A DNA stretch of 64,000 nt, taken from the NCBI RefSeq assembly GCF_024806495.1, contig NZ_JANUFF010000011.1:62001-126000 (forward strand). The letters are read 5' to 3'. This document shows, one piece after another, positions 15,503-24,649 of the stretch. The number at the start of each line of letters is the position of its first letter. The first letter of the stretch is position 1. The notes under the pieces are model-generated. The model saw nothing but the letters and a program-made list of their open reading frames with translations. It had not been told where the DNA came from and did no database searches. This DNA comes from Chryseobacterium sp. JUb7 (GTDB lineage Bacteria > Bacteroidota > Bacteroidia > Flavobacteriales > Weeksellaceae). The translations under genes and the position numbers were made by a program.

Positions 15503-18500
15503 TTAATTATTATTCTTTACGAGAATCCATCCTGTAAACGTTCTGCCATCAGGAAGTGTAATGACATACCAATAACTGGAAGTCGGAATGGCTCTTCCTT
15601 TTATCGTACCGTCCCAGACAATCTGGGTATTGGTATTTTGTTCAAAAATAAGTGACTGATAACGGTCGAAAACTTTCACATTGGTCTGTCTGTTTCCGAA
15701 AACATGCAGATCTCTTACGATCCATTTATCATTAACTCCGTCCCCATTAGGAGTAATTGCATTTTTAATATCTAAAACGACTCCATCCTGTTTCACAATA
15801 CACTCACCTTCTACATATTTTACATAAAAGGTCGTTATTCCTGTTGGGAGGTTATAAAAGATATTGCTTGGCTGCCATGTCGTTCCATCAATAGAATATA
15901 CAATAGGTCTTGAGCCTGTAGCATGAACCGTAGCGGTATTACCATTGATTTCCAGCTGCTGAATAACCGGAACATCATAGTATTTCAATTCAAAAGTATC
16001 TGTGTAAGAACATCCGTTACTTGCTGTCACTGTCAGTTTATATTGTCCGAGTATTTTTATCCCCGTTATGGTATTGGTCGTAGAAATTATCTGTCCTATA
16101 GGGTCCGTCCAGACATAGCTTACAATAGTATAGTTGGGAATCTGCACTGTATAATCTAAAAATCCGTCCGGGCAAATAAACTGTGTAGGAATATCAAAAA
16201 TAGGCGTTGGCTTTAATGAGACATGAATCTCTACTACTCCAGAACAAAATCCTGAGACGCTTACTTTTACATAAATAATACTGGAACCTGTATTTTGATT
16301 AAAAAGGTAATTGCCGGGTGTATTAATGACATTCGTTCCCGCATTAAGATCAGCTAATGAAGGATAATAACTGAAATTCACATTCGGTCCTGTATAAATC
16401 TGCTGCTCAAACTGAGTCAGATTAACATTTTCAATACCGTCATTTCCTGTATCACAAATGGTATTAAGCTGGAATGGTCCGGTATTCTGCAGGGTAATTT
16501 TTGTTCCGAAAATAAAATTAATCACCGCAATATCATCACAACCCGGAAGATTCTGTACTTTCACCCAGATCTGCGTAGGAAAAGGCTGAGCCGTAAAATT
16601 TCCGGGATTAGAAATAGGATTCGTACCATTCTGAGCATCTGACTGAGTAAGATAAAAGCTGAATGTATTCATCGGATTAGGAATATCAACCATCGAATCT
16701 GTAAAATTCAGTAAATTAACTTCGTAGCTACCATCTAAATTTTCATCACAAACTGTAATGGTAGAATTGATGGCTTTAGGCGGAAAATAGGTATTCAGCT
16801 GAATGGATGCCACTGAATAACATCCTGTGTTGTTTGACTGAAATCTTGCCCATACCGCGATGCTGGAAACATTTGTTGTAACAGTCGTTCCAATCTGGGT
16901 TGAAGGATTTCCGGCGTTGGCATCTGCAGCAGTATTATAGTACGTAATGGTCATATCCGAAAGCGGCAGCGTATTTTGTGACGGAATAAATAACTGAGAA
17001 GTAGCATTCGTTAACTGAAAAGTTTCATTTAAATCAAAATTTTCATCACAGGTATTCAATGTTGCATTATTTAAAACCACCGGCGGCAGGAATGTCATCT
17101 GAATATTGATCCGAGCGGCAGAAAAACATTCATTAGCATTAAATTTAACCTTTACATAAACCGTTGCACTTCCTGCTACCGAAAACTGGCTCGGATTGGT
17201 AATTTCATTTGAAAAAATATGTGTTGACGGATCGTAAGATGTATAATAGGTAAAAACAGCATCCGAGCCGCTGTAAATCTGGGGCTGAACCTGAATAAGA
17301 TTGTATATTTCCGCTCCGTCATTATTATTATCGCAAATATTATTAAGGGTAATATTGATGGGTGAACTCACCACAGGAGTGGACGTAAGGCTCAAATTCA
17401 CAGGGTAAATCTGCTGACAGGTATAAGAGGTAATTTTTACAAAAATCTGCTGATTTCCTGTTATATTGATGTTGGTGATCGCATTAATTCCGTTTTGGGC
17501 ATTGGCCTGCGTGAGATAAAAAGCAACCGTTGCATTCTGAGTTCCGATGATAGCTCCCGCTAACGGATTCAACTGTACATTTTCGGTATTATCGTTATTA
17601 AAATCGCAAACTGCAAAATTAGACTGAACAATTACAGGATGCACCAGATTCACATGAATGGGTCTTATCGTATAACAGTCATCTGATATCTCAAATCTCA
17701 CAAAATAGGTTTGGGTCACAAAATTACCATTGGTCGTAATGACCTGATTCGGGCTGATCGGATTGGTGCCCAATGTTGCACTTGCAGCATCCGCATAGAA
17801 TTCAGTCATCGGTACCGTTGTTGGTAAAACAAGCATTCCTGCTGATAAAGCCGTAAGATTTACGCTGATATCATCCGTCCCGTTAAAACAGATATATTCA
17901 TTCTTTTCATTAGCTGTAATCTTATTAAAAGTGACATTCATATTCACCGGAACAACAGCAAAACATCCATTAGGGATCTGCACTCTAATAAAAATCTGAT
18001 AAATACCATCCCGGATTGTATTTAACACCGCACCGGTTCCTGTATATGCTCCGTCATACGTTTGAAATGCCGTAAAAGTAGCTCCTGTCTGCGTTGTAAT
18101 CAAAGGTCCGATCGTTAATGCATAATCGAAAGGTTCATTATTATCAGCATTAATATCACAAATAGTATACGTGAAGCTGACAGGTGAGTTGACATTAGGT
18201 CCCGGCTTAAACTGAAAATGAACAGGTCCTAATATATACGTACAGCTGGCATCCTGAAGTCTTACCCAAAGCGATGTGTTTGCCGTAATATTCGCAGCTG
18301 TTAGAGCATTTATGTTGTTTTGAGCATCTGCCTGTGTGGAGTGGTAGGAAATTCCGGTTGTTCCCGTAGGGAAAAGCTCGGAATTCAATAGAGCCAGACT
18401 ATAGCTCTGCTCTGCTCCATCATTATTGACATCGCAGATTTCTACCGTATTTTTAAGCAGGCTCTTGGTGAGTAAATTCAGGGTTAAAACCGCTATTCTA

Positions 18501-19702
18501 TAACAGCCTGGATTCGTAGGATTTTGAATTCTTACATAAAAAACGGTATTTGCCGTAAGATTATAACTTACAGGTACCGCATTGATTCCGTTCTGAGCAT
18601 CCTGTAAACCGGTATGAAAGCTGAAATTAAAATTCGCAGGATTTTGAGAAGTTAAATTAGCCTGGTAGCTATTCAGGTTAATATTCACGGAGGTATTTCC
18701 GCAAAAATCCTGAGTGTAGTTTTTTGCTGCGGGATACGTAGGATCAAAGGTCAACGTAAAATCATCTGTCAGGGTCAGAGTACTGTTTCCACAAATATCA
18801 AATACAACGCTGGCAGTATACACCTCATTTTGCGTTGGACAAATGGTCGTTTGTACACCGTTTCCAACAGTCTGACCGGAAGAATTTGTCCACGTTACCT
18901 GCGGCTGAATTACATTTCCCTGTGGATTGAATCTCCAGCCTTCCTGCAAAGACTGCCAAACACCGGTATTTCGGGTTGCAGGAGAATACCCTTGCGTTCC
19001 GTCAGCATTCATTACCCCAATTAAAGCATTTTCAAATTTTCTTGTAGGACAGGGGGTTAATTTTTTATCGACAAAAACTTCAATACTATTGGTTGTTTCA
19101 TTCAAAACAATCTGTGAAGAAGAGCGGTCTGTACATCCTGCTACCCTGCCGTTATAAAAATTAATGATAAACTTCCTGTAGGGCGCCGTCCCTATCGTTG
19201 AATAATAAATTTCTGATGAATCGCCATTGGAAAAAACCATATCATGATAAACTCCGAAAATAGAATTCTTCGGAAGACTCGCGTTTGGATTCTGCCACTG
19301 TACATTCGGGTAATTGATATTTCCGAGCTGCGTGAGATCGAAAGTTACCATTCCGTTGGAGCCCACCACCAAAGCGTCAAAATATTGATTAAAAAAACAA
19401 AATTTAAAAGGAAGGTCAAGCTTTACAGCAAAAAGGTCATCATAATTTGCGTTCAGTGCTGTTCCTTGGTTCATTGCAACAGGAGGTGCATATGTTGCCT
19501 GACTTACTTCATAACTTGTCGTTTGTTTCAGTACAGGATATTCCACATGAAGGGCTAAACAGCCATTCGCATCGAGGTTGTTAGTACAGCTGACATTAAA
19601 ATTTTCATTCCCAAGCGCATCTTTTACTTTTATGTCTACGGGAGCTTGAGAAAAAACAAAAACACCAACTAATAAGAACAAAATTTGTAAAAATCTTATC
19701 AT
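15503..19702 (-). CDS. Large secreted repeat protein with T9SS type B (gliding-motility C-terminal) sorting domain
   Basis: The 1399 residues start with a signal peptide (FLQILFLLVGVFVFSQ). A globular N-terminal part (to about 330) is followed by about eight modules of 85-100 residues, each opening with a CDxNxDGxE-like motif (for example EICDVNNDGAEQSYSL, AVCDFNNDNTENVQLN, TICDTGNDGIENVNLT). The end has ITPNGDGVNDKWIV ... VKVFDRYQSLIFEQ and WDGTIKGRAIPTSSYWYVI, the CHU_C/type B sorting domain. The product should be exported by T9SS and attached to, or released from, the cell surface; adhesion is likely but not proved. The Asp-rich motifs may bind calcium (inference). Confidence 0.93.
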   Translation of the reverse strand: MIRFLQILFLLVGVFVFSQAPVDIKVKDALGNENFNVSCTNNLDANGCLALHVEYPVLKQTTSYEVSQATYAPPVAMNQGTALNANYDDLFAVKLDLPFKFCFFNQYFDALVVGSNGMVTFDLTQLGNINYPNVQWQNPNASLPKNSIFGVYHDMVFSNGDSSEIYYSTIGTAPYRKFIINFYNGRVAGCTDRSSSQIVLNETTNSIEVFVDKKLTPCPTRKFENALIGVMNADGTQGYSPATRNTGVWQSLQEGWRFNPQGNVIQPQVTWTNSSGQTVGNGVQTTICPTQNEVYTASVVFDICGNSTLTLTDDFTLTFDPTYPAAKNYTQDFCGNTSVNINLNSYQANLTSQNPANFNFSFHTGLQDAQNGINAVPVSYNLTANTVFYVRIQNPTNPGCYRIAVLTLNLLTKSLLKNTVEICDVNNDGAEQSYSLALLNSELFPTGTTGISYHSTQADAQNNINALTAANITANTSLWVRLQDASCTYILGPVHFQFKPGPNVNSPVSFTYTICDINADNNEPFDYALTIGPLITTQTGATFTAFQTYDGAYTGTGAVLNTIRDGIYQIFIRVQIPNGCFAVVPVNMNVTFNKITANEKNEYICFNGTDDISVNLTALSAGMLVLPTTVPMTEFYADAASATLGTNPISPNQVITTNGNFVTQTYFVRFEISDDCYTIRPIHVNLVHPVIVQSNFAVCDFNNDNTENVQLNPLAGAIIGTQNATVAFYLTQANAQNGINAITNINITGNQQIFVKITSYTCQQIYPVNLSLTSTPVVSSPINITLNNICDNNNDGAEIYNLIQVQPQIYSGSDAVFTYYTSYDPSTHIFSNEITNPSQFSVAGSATVYVKVKFNANECFSAARINIQMTFLPPVVLNNATLNTCDENFDLNETFQLTNATSQLFIPSQNTLPLSDMTITYYNTAADANAGNPSTQIGTTVTTNVSSIAVWARFQSNNTGCYSVASIQLNTYFPPKAINSTITVCDENLDGSYEVNLLNFTDSMVDIPNPMNTFSFYLTQSDAQNGTNPISNPGNFTAQPFPTQIWVKVQNLPGCDDIAVINFIFGTKITLQNTGPFQLNTICDTGNDGIENVNLTQFEQQIYTGPNVNFSYYPSLADLNAGTNVINTPGNYLFNQNTGSSIIYVKVSVSGFCSGVVEIHVSLKPTPIFDIPTQFICPDGFLDYTVQIPNYTIVSYVWTDPIGQIISTTNTITGIKILGQYKLTVTASNGCSYTDTFELKYYDVPVIQQLEINGNTATVHATGSRPIVYSIDGTTWQPSNIFYNLPTGITTFYVKYVEGECIVKQDGVVLDIKNAITPNGDGVNDKWIVRDLHVFGNRQTNVKVFDRYQSLIFEQNTNTQIVWDGTIKGRAIPTSSYWYVITLPDGRTFTGWILVKNNN

Positions 19703-19852
19703 TTATTAAAAAAATTAATCACTACTTAATGATAAAGTTATTACTTTTCGTTCTATAAAATTTAATGATAATTATTTATTTATGTTAAATTAACACCAAA
19801 AGATCACATCTGTCTATTATACAGATAATTAAAATATAAATATTAACAAAAA

Positions 19853-19876
19853 AACCTTACTGAATTCAGTAAGGTT
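19853..19876 (-). terminator. Perfect 24-bp palindrome terminator
   Basis: aaccttactgaa followed by its exact inverse, overlapping the stop of the acidic small gene by two bases, with a T-run on the minus strand. Confidence 0.8.
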
Positions 19877-20168
19877 AGTTGATTAAATCTTCGTTTTCTT
19901 CTTCGTGGTCGTCCTCATTATCGCTCAGACTCCAATAGTTATTTTCTTCGTCTTCACTTCCTACTTCTTCCTGATCATCATCGTCTTCGGTACCAGGAAT
20001 ATCCAGTCCTTTATCTATTTTATCTTCATCAGGATTTTCATCTTCAATAGGATTTCCGTCGCCATCCAACGGAATATGCTTTTCCTGTCTGAATATATCT
20101 TCACTCGGATTGTAATCCATCTGTTCCAATTTTCTTTCCTGTTCTTTAGAATTGTCTTCTGCTATCAT
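19875..20168 (-). CDS. Very acidic small hypothetical protein
   Basis: The 97 residues are dominated by Glu and Asp (runs such as EDDDDQEEVGSEDEEN) and carry the piece PLDGDGNPIEDENPDEDK. No signal peptide, no membrane segment. It has its own terminator hairpin immediately at the stop and normal codon use, so it is likely real. It may be intrinsically disordered and bind cations or basic proteins, but no function is known. Confidence 0.65.
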   Translation of the reverse strand: MIAEDNSKEQERKLEQMDYNPSEDIFRQEKHIPLDGDGNPIEDENPDEDKIDKGLDIPGTEDDDDQEEVGSEDEENNYWSLSDNEDDHEEENEDLIN

Positions 20169-20257
20169 AATATTAATATTTAAGGTAATTTTTAAAAGAC
20201 AAAAATGATTCCAAGCTTTACTTTAATGAAAGTTTTAAATGTATTTTTAATTTTTAT

Positions 20258-21235
20258 TTAATTATTATAAACATCCGGATTAGCACAATGTGGCATTTTT
20301 TCACCTTTAACAAAGGCAATCAGGTTTTCTGCAGCCAATTTTGACATTCCGTTTCTCGCTTCAATTGTAGCTGAACCGATATGTGGTAAAACGCAAACAT
20401 TTGATAACTCCAATATGGGATCATCTTTATAAATAGGTTCCGGATTGGTTACATCCAGACCCGCGCCCCAGATTTTACCGGATGTGAGTGCTTCATAAAG
20501 ATCTTTCTGATGATGAAAACCTCCCCTCGCGGTATTTACAAAAATAGCATTCGGTTTCATTTTACCGAAAATTTCAGCATTAAACAATTCTTTTTGCTCA
20601 GGCTTAAAATTCGCATGAATACTTAAAACATCAGAGTTCTCAATTAGCTCATCAAAAGAAACATACCTTGCATTCAACTCATTTTCGGCTTCTTCATTAT
20701 GATGACGGTTATGATAAATAATATTCATATCAAAAGCCTTCTGTGCTTTTTTCGCCATTTCAAAGCCAATTCTTCCCAGCCCAAAAACGCCCAATGTTTT
20801 TCCATACAATTCCTGTCCTAAGGCATGTAAAGGATCAAATGAGCCCCAATTTCCGGTTTTTACTTTTTCAAAATTATAACTTGCCCTTCTTGCAACCGAT
20901 TGCATTAATAAAAATGCAACGTCAGAAGTCGCTTTACTTAAAACATCAGGTGTATTTCCAACCGGAATATTTCTTTGGTTGGCCTCTTTAATATCTACAT
21001 GGTCGAAGCCTACTGAAAATAAAGCAATCGCTTTGATATTCGGACATTCATCAAAAAAATCTTTATCATATTTATAATCACCTCCTACACTTAAAATAGC
21101 ATCGCTGCTTTTACAGTAGCTTAACCATTCATCGTGTGACAGATTCTCATTTTCAGGAATAAATACTTCCAATCCTGCATCTTCAAGCATATGAATGCCG
21201 ATTTCCGGAATTCTTTTATTGACAAAAACTTTCAT
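20258..21235 (-). CDS. D-2-hydroxyacid dehydrogenase (NAD(P)-dependent)
   Basis: The 325 residues match the D-isomer 2-hydroxyacid dehydrogenase family: ALFSVGFDHVDIKEANQR, the dinucleotide loop GVFGLGRIGFEMAKKAQK (about 147-164), catalytic Arg in IFVNTARGG, Glu in GLDVTNPEP and His in LPHIGSATIEAR. Likely reactions are reduction of glyoxylate, hydroxypyruvate or another 2-keto acid. The specific substrate cannot be assigned. It is transcribed alone; a hairpin (21303-21336) lies upstream. Confidence 0.88.
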   Translation of the reverse strand: MKVFVNKRIPEIGIHMLEDAGLEVFIPENENLSHDEWLSYCKSSDAILSVGGDYKYDKDFFDECPNIKAIALFSVGFDHVDIKEANQRNIPVGNTPDVLSKATSDVAFLLMQSVARRASYNFEKVKTGNWGSFDPLHALGQELYGKTLGVFGLGRIGFEMAKKAQKAFDMNIIYHNRHHNEEAENELNARYVSFDELIENSDVLSIHANFKPEQKELFNAEIFGKMKPNAIFVNTARGGFHHQKDLYEALTSGKIWGAGLDVTNPEPIYKDDPILELSNVCVLPHIGSATIEARNGMSKLAAENLIAFVKGEKMPHCANPDVYNN

Positions 21236-21302
21236 ATTATTTTTAGATTTTTCTTTTAAACAATAGATTTCAAGTTACAAAAAGCAAACCATTTTTCAAT
21301 AA

Positions 21303-21336
21303 AAAAGTCCCTTTTTATGCATAATTAGGGACTTTT
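21303..21336. terminator. Hairpin aaaagtccct/agggactttt
   Basis: Perfect 10-bp arms around 14 nt with A/T flanks on both sides. It lies 68 bp upstream of the dehydrogenase and ~150 bp past the 21489-21743 gene; no gene is visible between it and the hairpin at 21431-21457. Confidence 0.55.
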
Positions 21337-21430
21337 AATATTATTTTAATTAAAAAATTATTCATTTAACCTCGTTTGTACCATCAGGCTAACCTATAAA
21401 AATAAAATGCTTGAAGCCAATGTAAATAAA

Positions 21431-21457
21431 AACCTCACTCCCGGAAAGAATGAGGTT
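21431..21457 (-). terminator. Hairpin aacctca/tgaggtt after the 84-residue gene
   Basis: Seven-bp arms, 32 bp beyond the stop at 21489, with a T-run following on the minus strand. Confidence 0.55.
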
Positions 21458-21488
21458 CTTCTAACTTTACTATTGAAAATTAATTCTG

Positions 21489-21743
21489 TTATTCTGAGTT
21501 CTTTTTATTTTTCTCCCAGGCTTCAGACTCCATCTCCCGGATCTCTTCCCAAACATCCTGTGCAGATTTTTGGGCATGACTCATAAAACCGTGCTTTGTT
21601 GCTTCCTGGTTCTTACTTTTCATGTCATTTATATAGTCCTTAACCTGCTGGGAATAACTTTCTACACTGTAACCAGGGTTATTATGCAGATTTTTCTGAA
21701 GATTGCTGAAATCGTGTGATGATTTAAATCTGTTTGTGTCCAT
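21489..21743 (-). CDS. Small hypothetical protein
   Basis: An 84-residue soluble, helical, charged protein (KDYINDMKSKNQEATKHG; AQDVWEEIREMESEAWEKN). No signal peptide. It is not recognised; the start MDTNRFKSSHDF follows a typical AT-rich spacer, and a hairpin lies just downstream. It sits 66 bp downstream of the DUF1801 gene on the same strand. Confidence 0.55.
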   Translation of the reverse strand: MDTNRFKSSHDFSNLQKNLHNNPGYSVESYSQQVKDYINDMKSKNQEATKHGFMSHAQKSAQDVWEEIREMESEAWEKNKKNSE

Positions 21744-21809
21744 AATAATAAGATTTAAGTGATTAAGTTTTATTTTTAATCCAATTATTATTCCGAACTA
21801 AGGATAAAA

Positions 21810-22205
21810 TTATTTTTTTATCGGAATTAATTCTCCTTTTCTTTTAATCAGGTTTTTATAATCCCATTGAATATTTTCAGATTTTTTCAGGCATCTTTTA
21901 AGATCATTTTCGTTAATTTCAGAAATATCATTATAAAAAACAGACGCATCCTGAAATTTGCTCCCATGAATGTTTAACATCTCTTCATTAAAAGATTTTC
22001 CGCTCCAAAACATCAGCCTGATTCCTTTTTTCTGCCTGCTATATCCTACAATAGGATTTTCGTCTAAAAACCATACCGGATGCGAATGCCAGATTTTTGA
22101 TTGGGCACCAGGCAGATTTTCATCAATTATCTCGGCTAATTTTGAACAGATCTCATGGTCAGATTCTGTTTGTAAACTGTTGTACTCCTGGATAGCGGAA
22201 CTCAT
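21810..22205 (-). CDS. DUF1801 domain protein
   Basis: The 131 residues carry the DUF1801 pattern with SKIWHSHPVWFLDENPIVGY and KGIRLMFWSGKSF, similar to the fold of iron-chaperone frataxin-like YdhG proteins. The function of DUF1801 is not settled. No export signal. It is probably transcribed with the 84-residue gene downstream. Confidence 0.72.
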   Translation of the reverse strand: MSSAIQEYNSLQTESDHEICSKLAEIIDENLPGAQSKIWHSHPVWFLDENPIVGYSRQKKGIRLMFWSGKSFNEEMLNIHGSKFQDASVFYNDISEINENDLKRCLKKSENIQWDYKNLIKRKGELIPIKK

Positions 22206-22403
22206 ATGGGATTCTAAATTATCTTTTAAAATTAAGAAATAATCCCCGTTTTAATCCTTTCCTTTTAAATATATTTTGGCTAAAATCTATTTATTGAATG
22301 AATATAGAGGTAAAACTGGTGTTTGAGACCAATACCTCTACCAGTTCCACTTATTTTATAATTCTGACTATTTTTTAACTGAAAAGATAAACCCAATATC
22401 AAA

Positions 22404-23057
22404 TTATTGATTTGTATTTCCTAACATCGGAACAAATTTGTAAGCTCCAAATTCTTCTTTTTCAAACTCTGTCGGCGAAATTTTCGTAAACCTGAATAAA
22501 ACCTGCTCATCCGTTGGTCCCAATGGAATTACCATCTTTCCTCCAACTTTCAGCTGTTTCAATAATTCTGTAGGTAAAACAGAAGCGCCACAAGTTACAA
22601 TAATTTTATCAAAAGGCGCAAAAGTAGGAAGCCCGGCAAAACCATCCCCAAAACTCTGAAACTTCGGATACAGATGCATTTCGCGTAGTTTTTTCTTTGA
22701 AAAATCAAAAAGATCTTTCTGTCTTTCAACCGTGTAGACATGAGCTTTCATTGCCAGTAAAACGGCAGTCTGGTAGCCGCAGCCAGTCCCGATTTCAAGG
22801 ATTTTTTCTCCGGTTTTTACCTGCAAAAGCTCAGACTGCTCTGCAACCGTTGAAGGATGTGAAATAGTCTGATGTGCTAAAATCGGAAAAGCACGGTCCT
22901 CATAAGCATAATCTTCAAAAATGCTTTCTATAAAAAGGTGTCTCGGAACTTCATTCATTGCCGAAAGTACATTTTCATCCGAAATCCCAATTCTGCGTCG
23001 AAGATATTCAACTAAAATTTTTCTTTTTCCTTTATGTACAAACGAATCCTGCGTCAT
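22404..23057 (-). CDS. pcm: Protein-L-isoaspartate O-methyltransferase
   Basis: The 217 residues show the PCMT signature: EVPRHLFIESIFEDYAYEDR, PILAHQTISHPSTVAEQSEL, the SAM-binding loop KILEIGTGCGYQTAVLLAM and DKIIVTCGASVLPTELLKQL. The enzyme methylates isoaspartyl residues of aged proteins with S-adenosylmethionine, allowing their repair. Length is normal. A good promoter lies upstream, divergent to the oxidoreductase gene. Confidence 0.93.
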   Translation of the reverse strand: MTQDSFVHKGKRKILVEYLRRRIGISDENVLSAMNEVPRHLFIESIFEDYAYEDRAFPILAHQTISHPSTVAEQSELLQVKTGEKILEIGTGCGYQTAVLLAMKAHVYTVERQKDLFDFSKKKLREMHLYPKFQSFGDGFAGLPTFAPFDKIIVTCGASVLPTELLKQLKVGGKMVIPLGPTDEQVLFRFTKISPTEFEKEEFGAYKFVPMLGNTNQ

Positions 23058-23093
23058 TAGATGTAGTTATTAGATTGCTAGTGGTAGTTCGCA

Positions 23094-23124
23094 CAAAAAT
23101 AACAAAACAAATATTATTTATCAA
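23094..23124 (-). promoter_or_regulatory. Promoter of pcm (TTG-N20-TATTTTTG)
   Basis: On the minus strand a TTG (23122-23124) and an exact TAnnTTTG box (23094-23101) are spaced by 20 bp, the flavobacterial optimum. Confidence 0.5.
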
Positions 23125-23189
23125 CCTAAAACCTATCATCTCTTTCCTAACACCTAAAATTATTATCTTTACAAAAATTTAATACAGCT

Positions 23190-24152
23190 ATGTTAAAAGC
23201 AGGTTTGGTAGGTGCCGGGCATTTAGGAAAAATACATTTACGACTTCTGAATCAGTCTGATAAATATGAATTCGTAGGTTTCCATGATAAAGATGCAGAA
23301 AACGGTAAAAAATTAGAAGCTGAATTCGGATACAAATATTTTGAAAGTTTCGATGATCTGCTTGATCAGATTGAGGTTCTGGATATTGTAACACCCACGA
23401 TCTATCATTATGATTATGCCTTAAAAGCAATTGAAAAAGGGCTTCATTTTTTCATCGAAAAACCGGTTACACAAACTCTTGAACAGGCTGAAGAAATTCT
23501 TCAAAAATGCCGTGAGAATAATATAAAAGCTCAGGTAGGACACGTTGAAAGATACAATCCGGCTTTCATGGCAACAAAAGAATACATCAAGGATCCGATG
23601 TTTATAGAAATTCACAGATTAGCAGAGTTCAATCCCCGTGGGACAGATGTTTCAGTGGTTTTGGATCTTATGATTCATGATCTGGATATTTTATTAAGTG
23701 TCGTGAAGTCTAAGGTAAAAAACATCCATGCCAGCGGTGTATGCGTCGTAAGTAAAACTCCGGATATTACCAATGCCCGAATTGAATTTGAAAACGGATG
23801 TGTTGCTAATCTTACCACTTCCAGAATTTCAATGAAAGCAATGAGGAAAAGTAGGTTTTTTCAGAAAGATGCTTATATCTCAGTCGATTTCCTGGAGAAA
23901 AAAGCAGAAGTTATCCGAATGAAGGATGCTCCTGAAAATCCTACTCCATTTGATATGATTATTGAAAATGCAGAGGGTGAAAAAAATCAGATTTTATTTG
24001 AATATCCAAATATTCAGCCTAACAATGCTATTTTAGATGAGCTAAACTCCTTGGCAGATTCTATTATAGAAAATAAAAATGTAGAAGTTTCTATCGAAGA
24101 CGGCACTGAAGCCCTGAAGGTAGCTTTGGAGATTATGAAACTGATTAGCTAA
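23190..24152 (+). CDS. Gfo/Idh/MocA-family NAD(P)-dependent oxidoreductase
   Basis: The 320 residues open with a Rossmann loop (MLKAGLVGAGHLGKIHLRLL), then IVTPTIYHYDYALKAIEKG and the family signature HFFIEKPVTQTLEQAEEIL with the conserved EKP lysine, and the C-terminal domain motif AQVGHVERYNPAF with LMIHDLDILLSV. These enzymes oxidise or reduce sugars and related substrates. The exact substrate is unknown. A lipoprotein gene follows after two bases, so the two are probably co-transcribed. Confidence 0.87.
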   Translation: MLKAGLVGAGHLGKIHLRLLNQSDKYEFVGFHDKDAENGKKLEAEFGYKYFESFDDLLDQIEVLDIVTPTIYHYDYALKAIEKGLHFFIEKPVTQTLEQAEEILQKCRENNIKAQVGHVERYNPAFMATKEYIKDPMFIEIHRLAEFNPRGTDVSVVLDLMIHDLDILLSVVKSKVKNIHASGVCVVSKTPDITNARIEFENGCVANLTTSRISMKAMRKSRFFQKDAYISVDFLEKKAEVIRMKDAPENPTPFDMIIENAEGEKNQILFEYPNIQPNNAILDELNSLADSIIENKNVEVSIEDGTEALKVALEIMKLIS

Positions 24153-24154
24153 AT

Positions 24155-24529
24155 ATGAAATTCTGCTTTTTACTTTCAGTGTTTTTATTGATTTGTTCCT
24201 GTCAGAAGAAAAAATTAACCTGTGAAGAACTTAGAGAAAAGGCAAAAAATGATTTTAAAAATAATAAGCTCACTTATTTTGAGCATATAAAGCTGAGTGA
24301 CAGCATAGATATACGCAAAGAATTCAGACAGCTTTTAAATAAAAATAATATAAAGGTCGTTTTTGATACAATATCTCCTCCCGGATGCATTCCAGCTGAT
24401 AAAAGCTCCAAACCGGAGATTTGTTATCAGGAGATGATGAATAATAATCTGCATGCTCAATTTGGTCATCACTTTTTTGACAGCATTCGAATTGAAGCTA
24501 AGAATGAGCATTTAAAGAATCTGAAATAA
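24155..24529 (+). CDS. Small lipoprotein, unknown function
   Basis: The 124 residues start with a lipoprotein signal (FLLSVFLLICSC, cleavage before the second Cys). The mature part is hydrophilic with four further Cys and no known domain. It begins two bases after the oxidoreductase stop and is followed by a strong hairpin, making a two-gene unit. Confidence 0.65.
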   Translation: MKFCFLLSVFLLICSCQKKKLTCEELREKAKNDFKNNKLTYFEHIKLSDSIDIRKEFRQLLNKNNIKVVFDTISPPGCIPADKSSKPEICYQEMMNNNLHAQFGHHFFDSIRIEAKNEHLKNLK

Positions 24530-24543
24530 AATAAATACTTTAT

Positions 24544-24579
24544 AAAGTTTCGGCGGGCCTTCAGGCCCGCCGAAACTTT
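24544..24579 (+). terminator. Strong GC-rich terminator hairpin
   Basis: Seventeen-bp arms (24544-24560, 24563-24579) with the core cggcgggcct/aggcccgccg and T residues after it. Confidence 0.8.
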
Positions 24580-24649
24580 TTATGACTTTTGTCATATTTA
24601 AAAATAAATTTTCTTAATTTTCGCCCTTTAAAAATCAAATAAACTCCTT

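Noticed and set aside
19905..20183. A 92-codon plus-strand ORF opposite the acidic small protein
   Set aside because: It is the antisense image of a Glu/Asp-rich gene (giving Ile/Phe/Ser-rich sequence).
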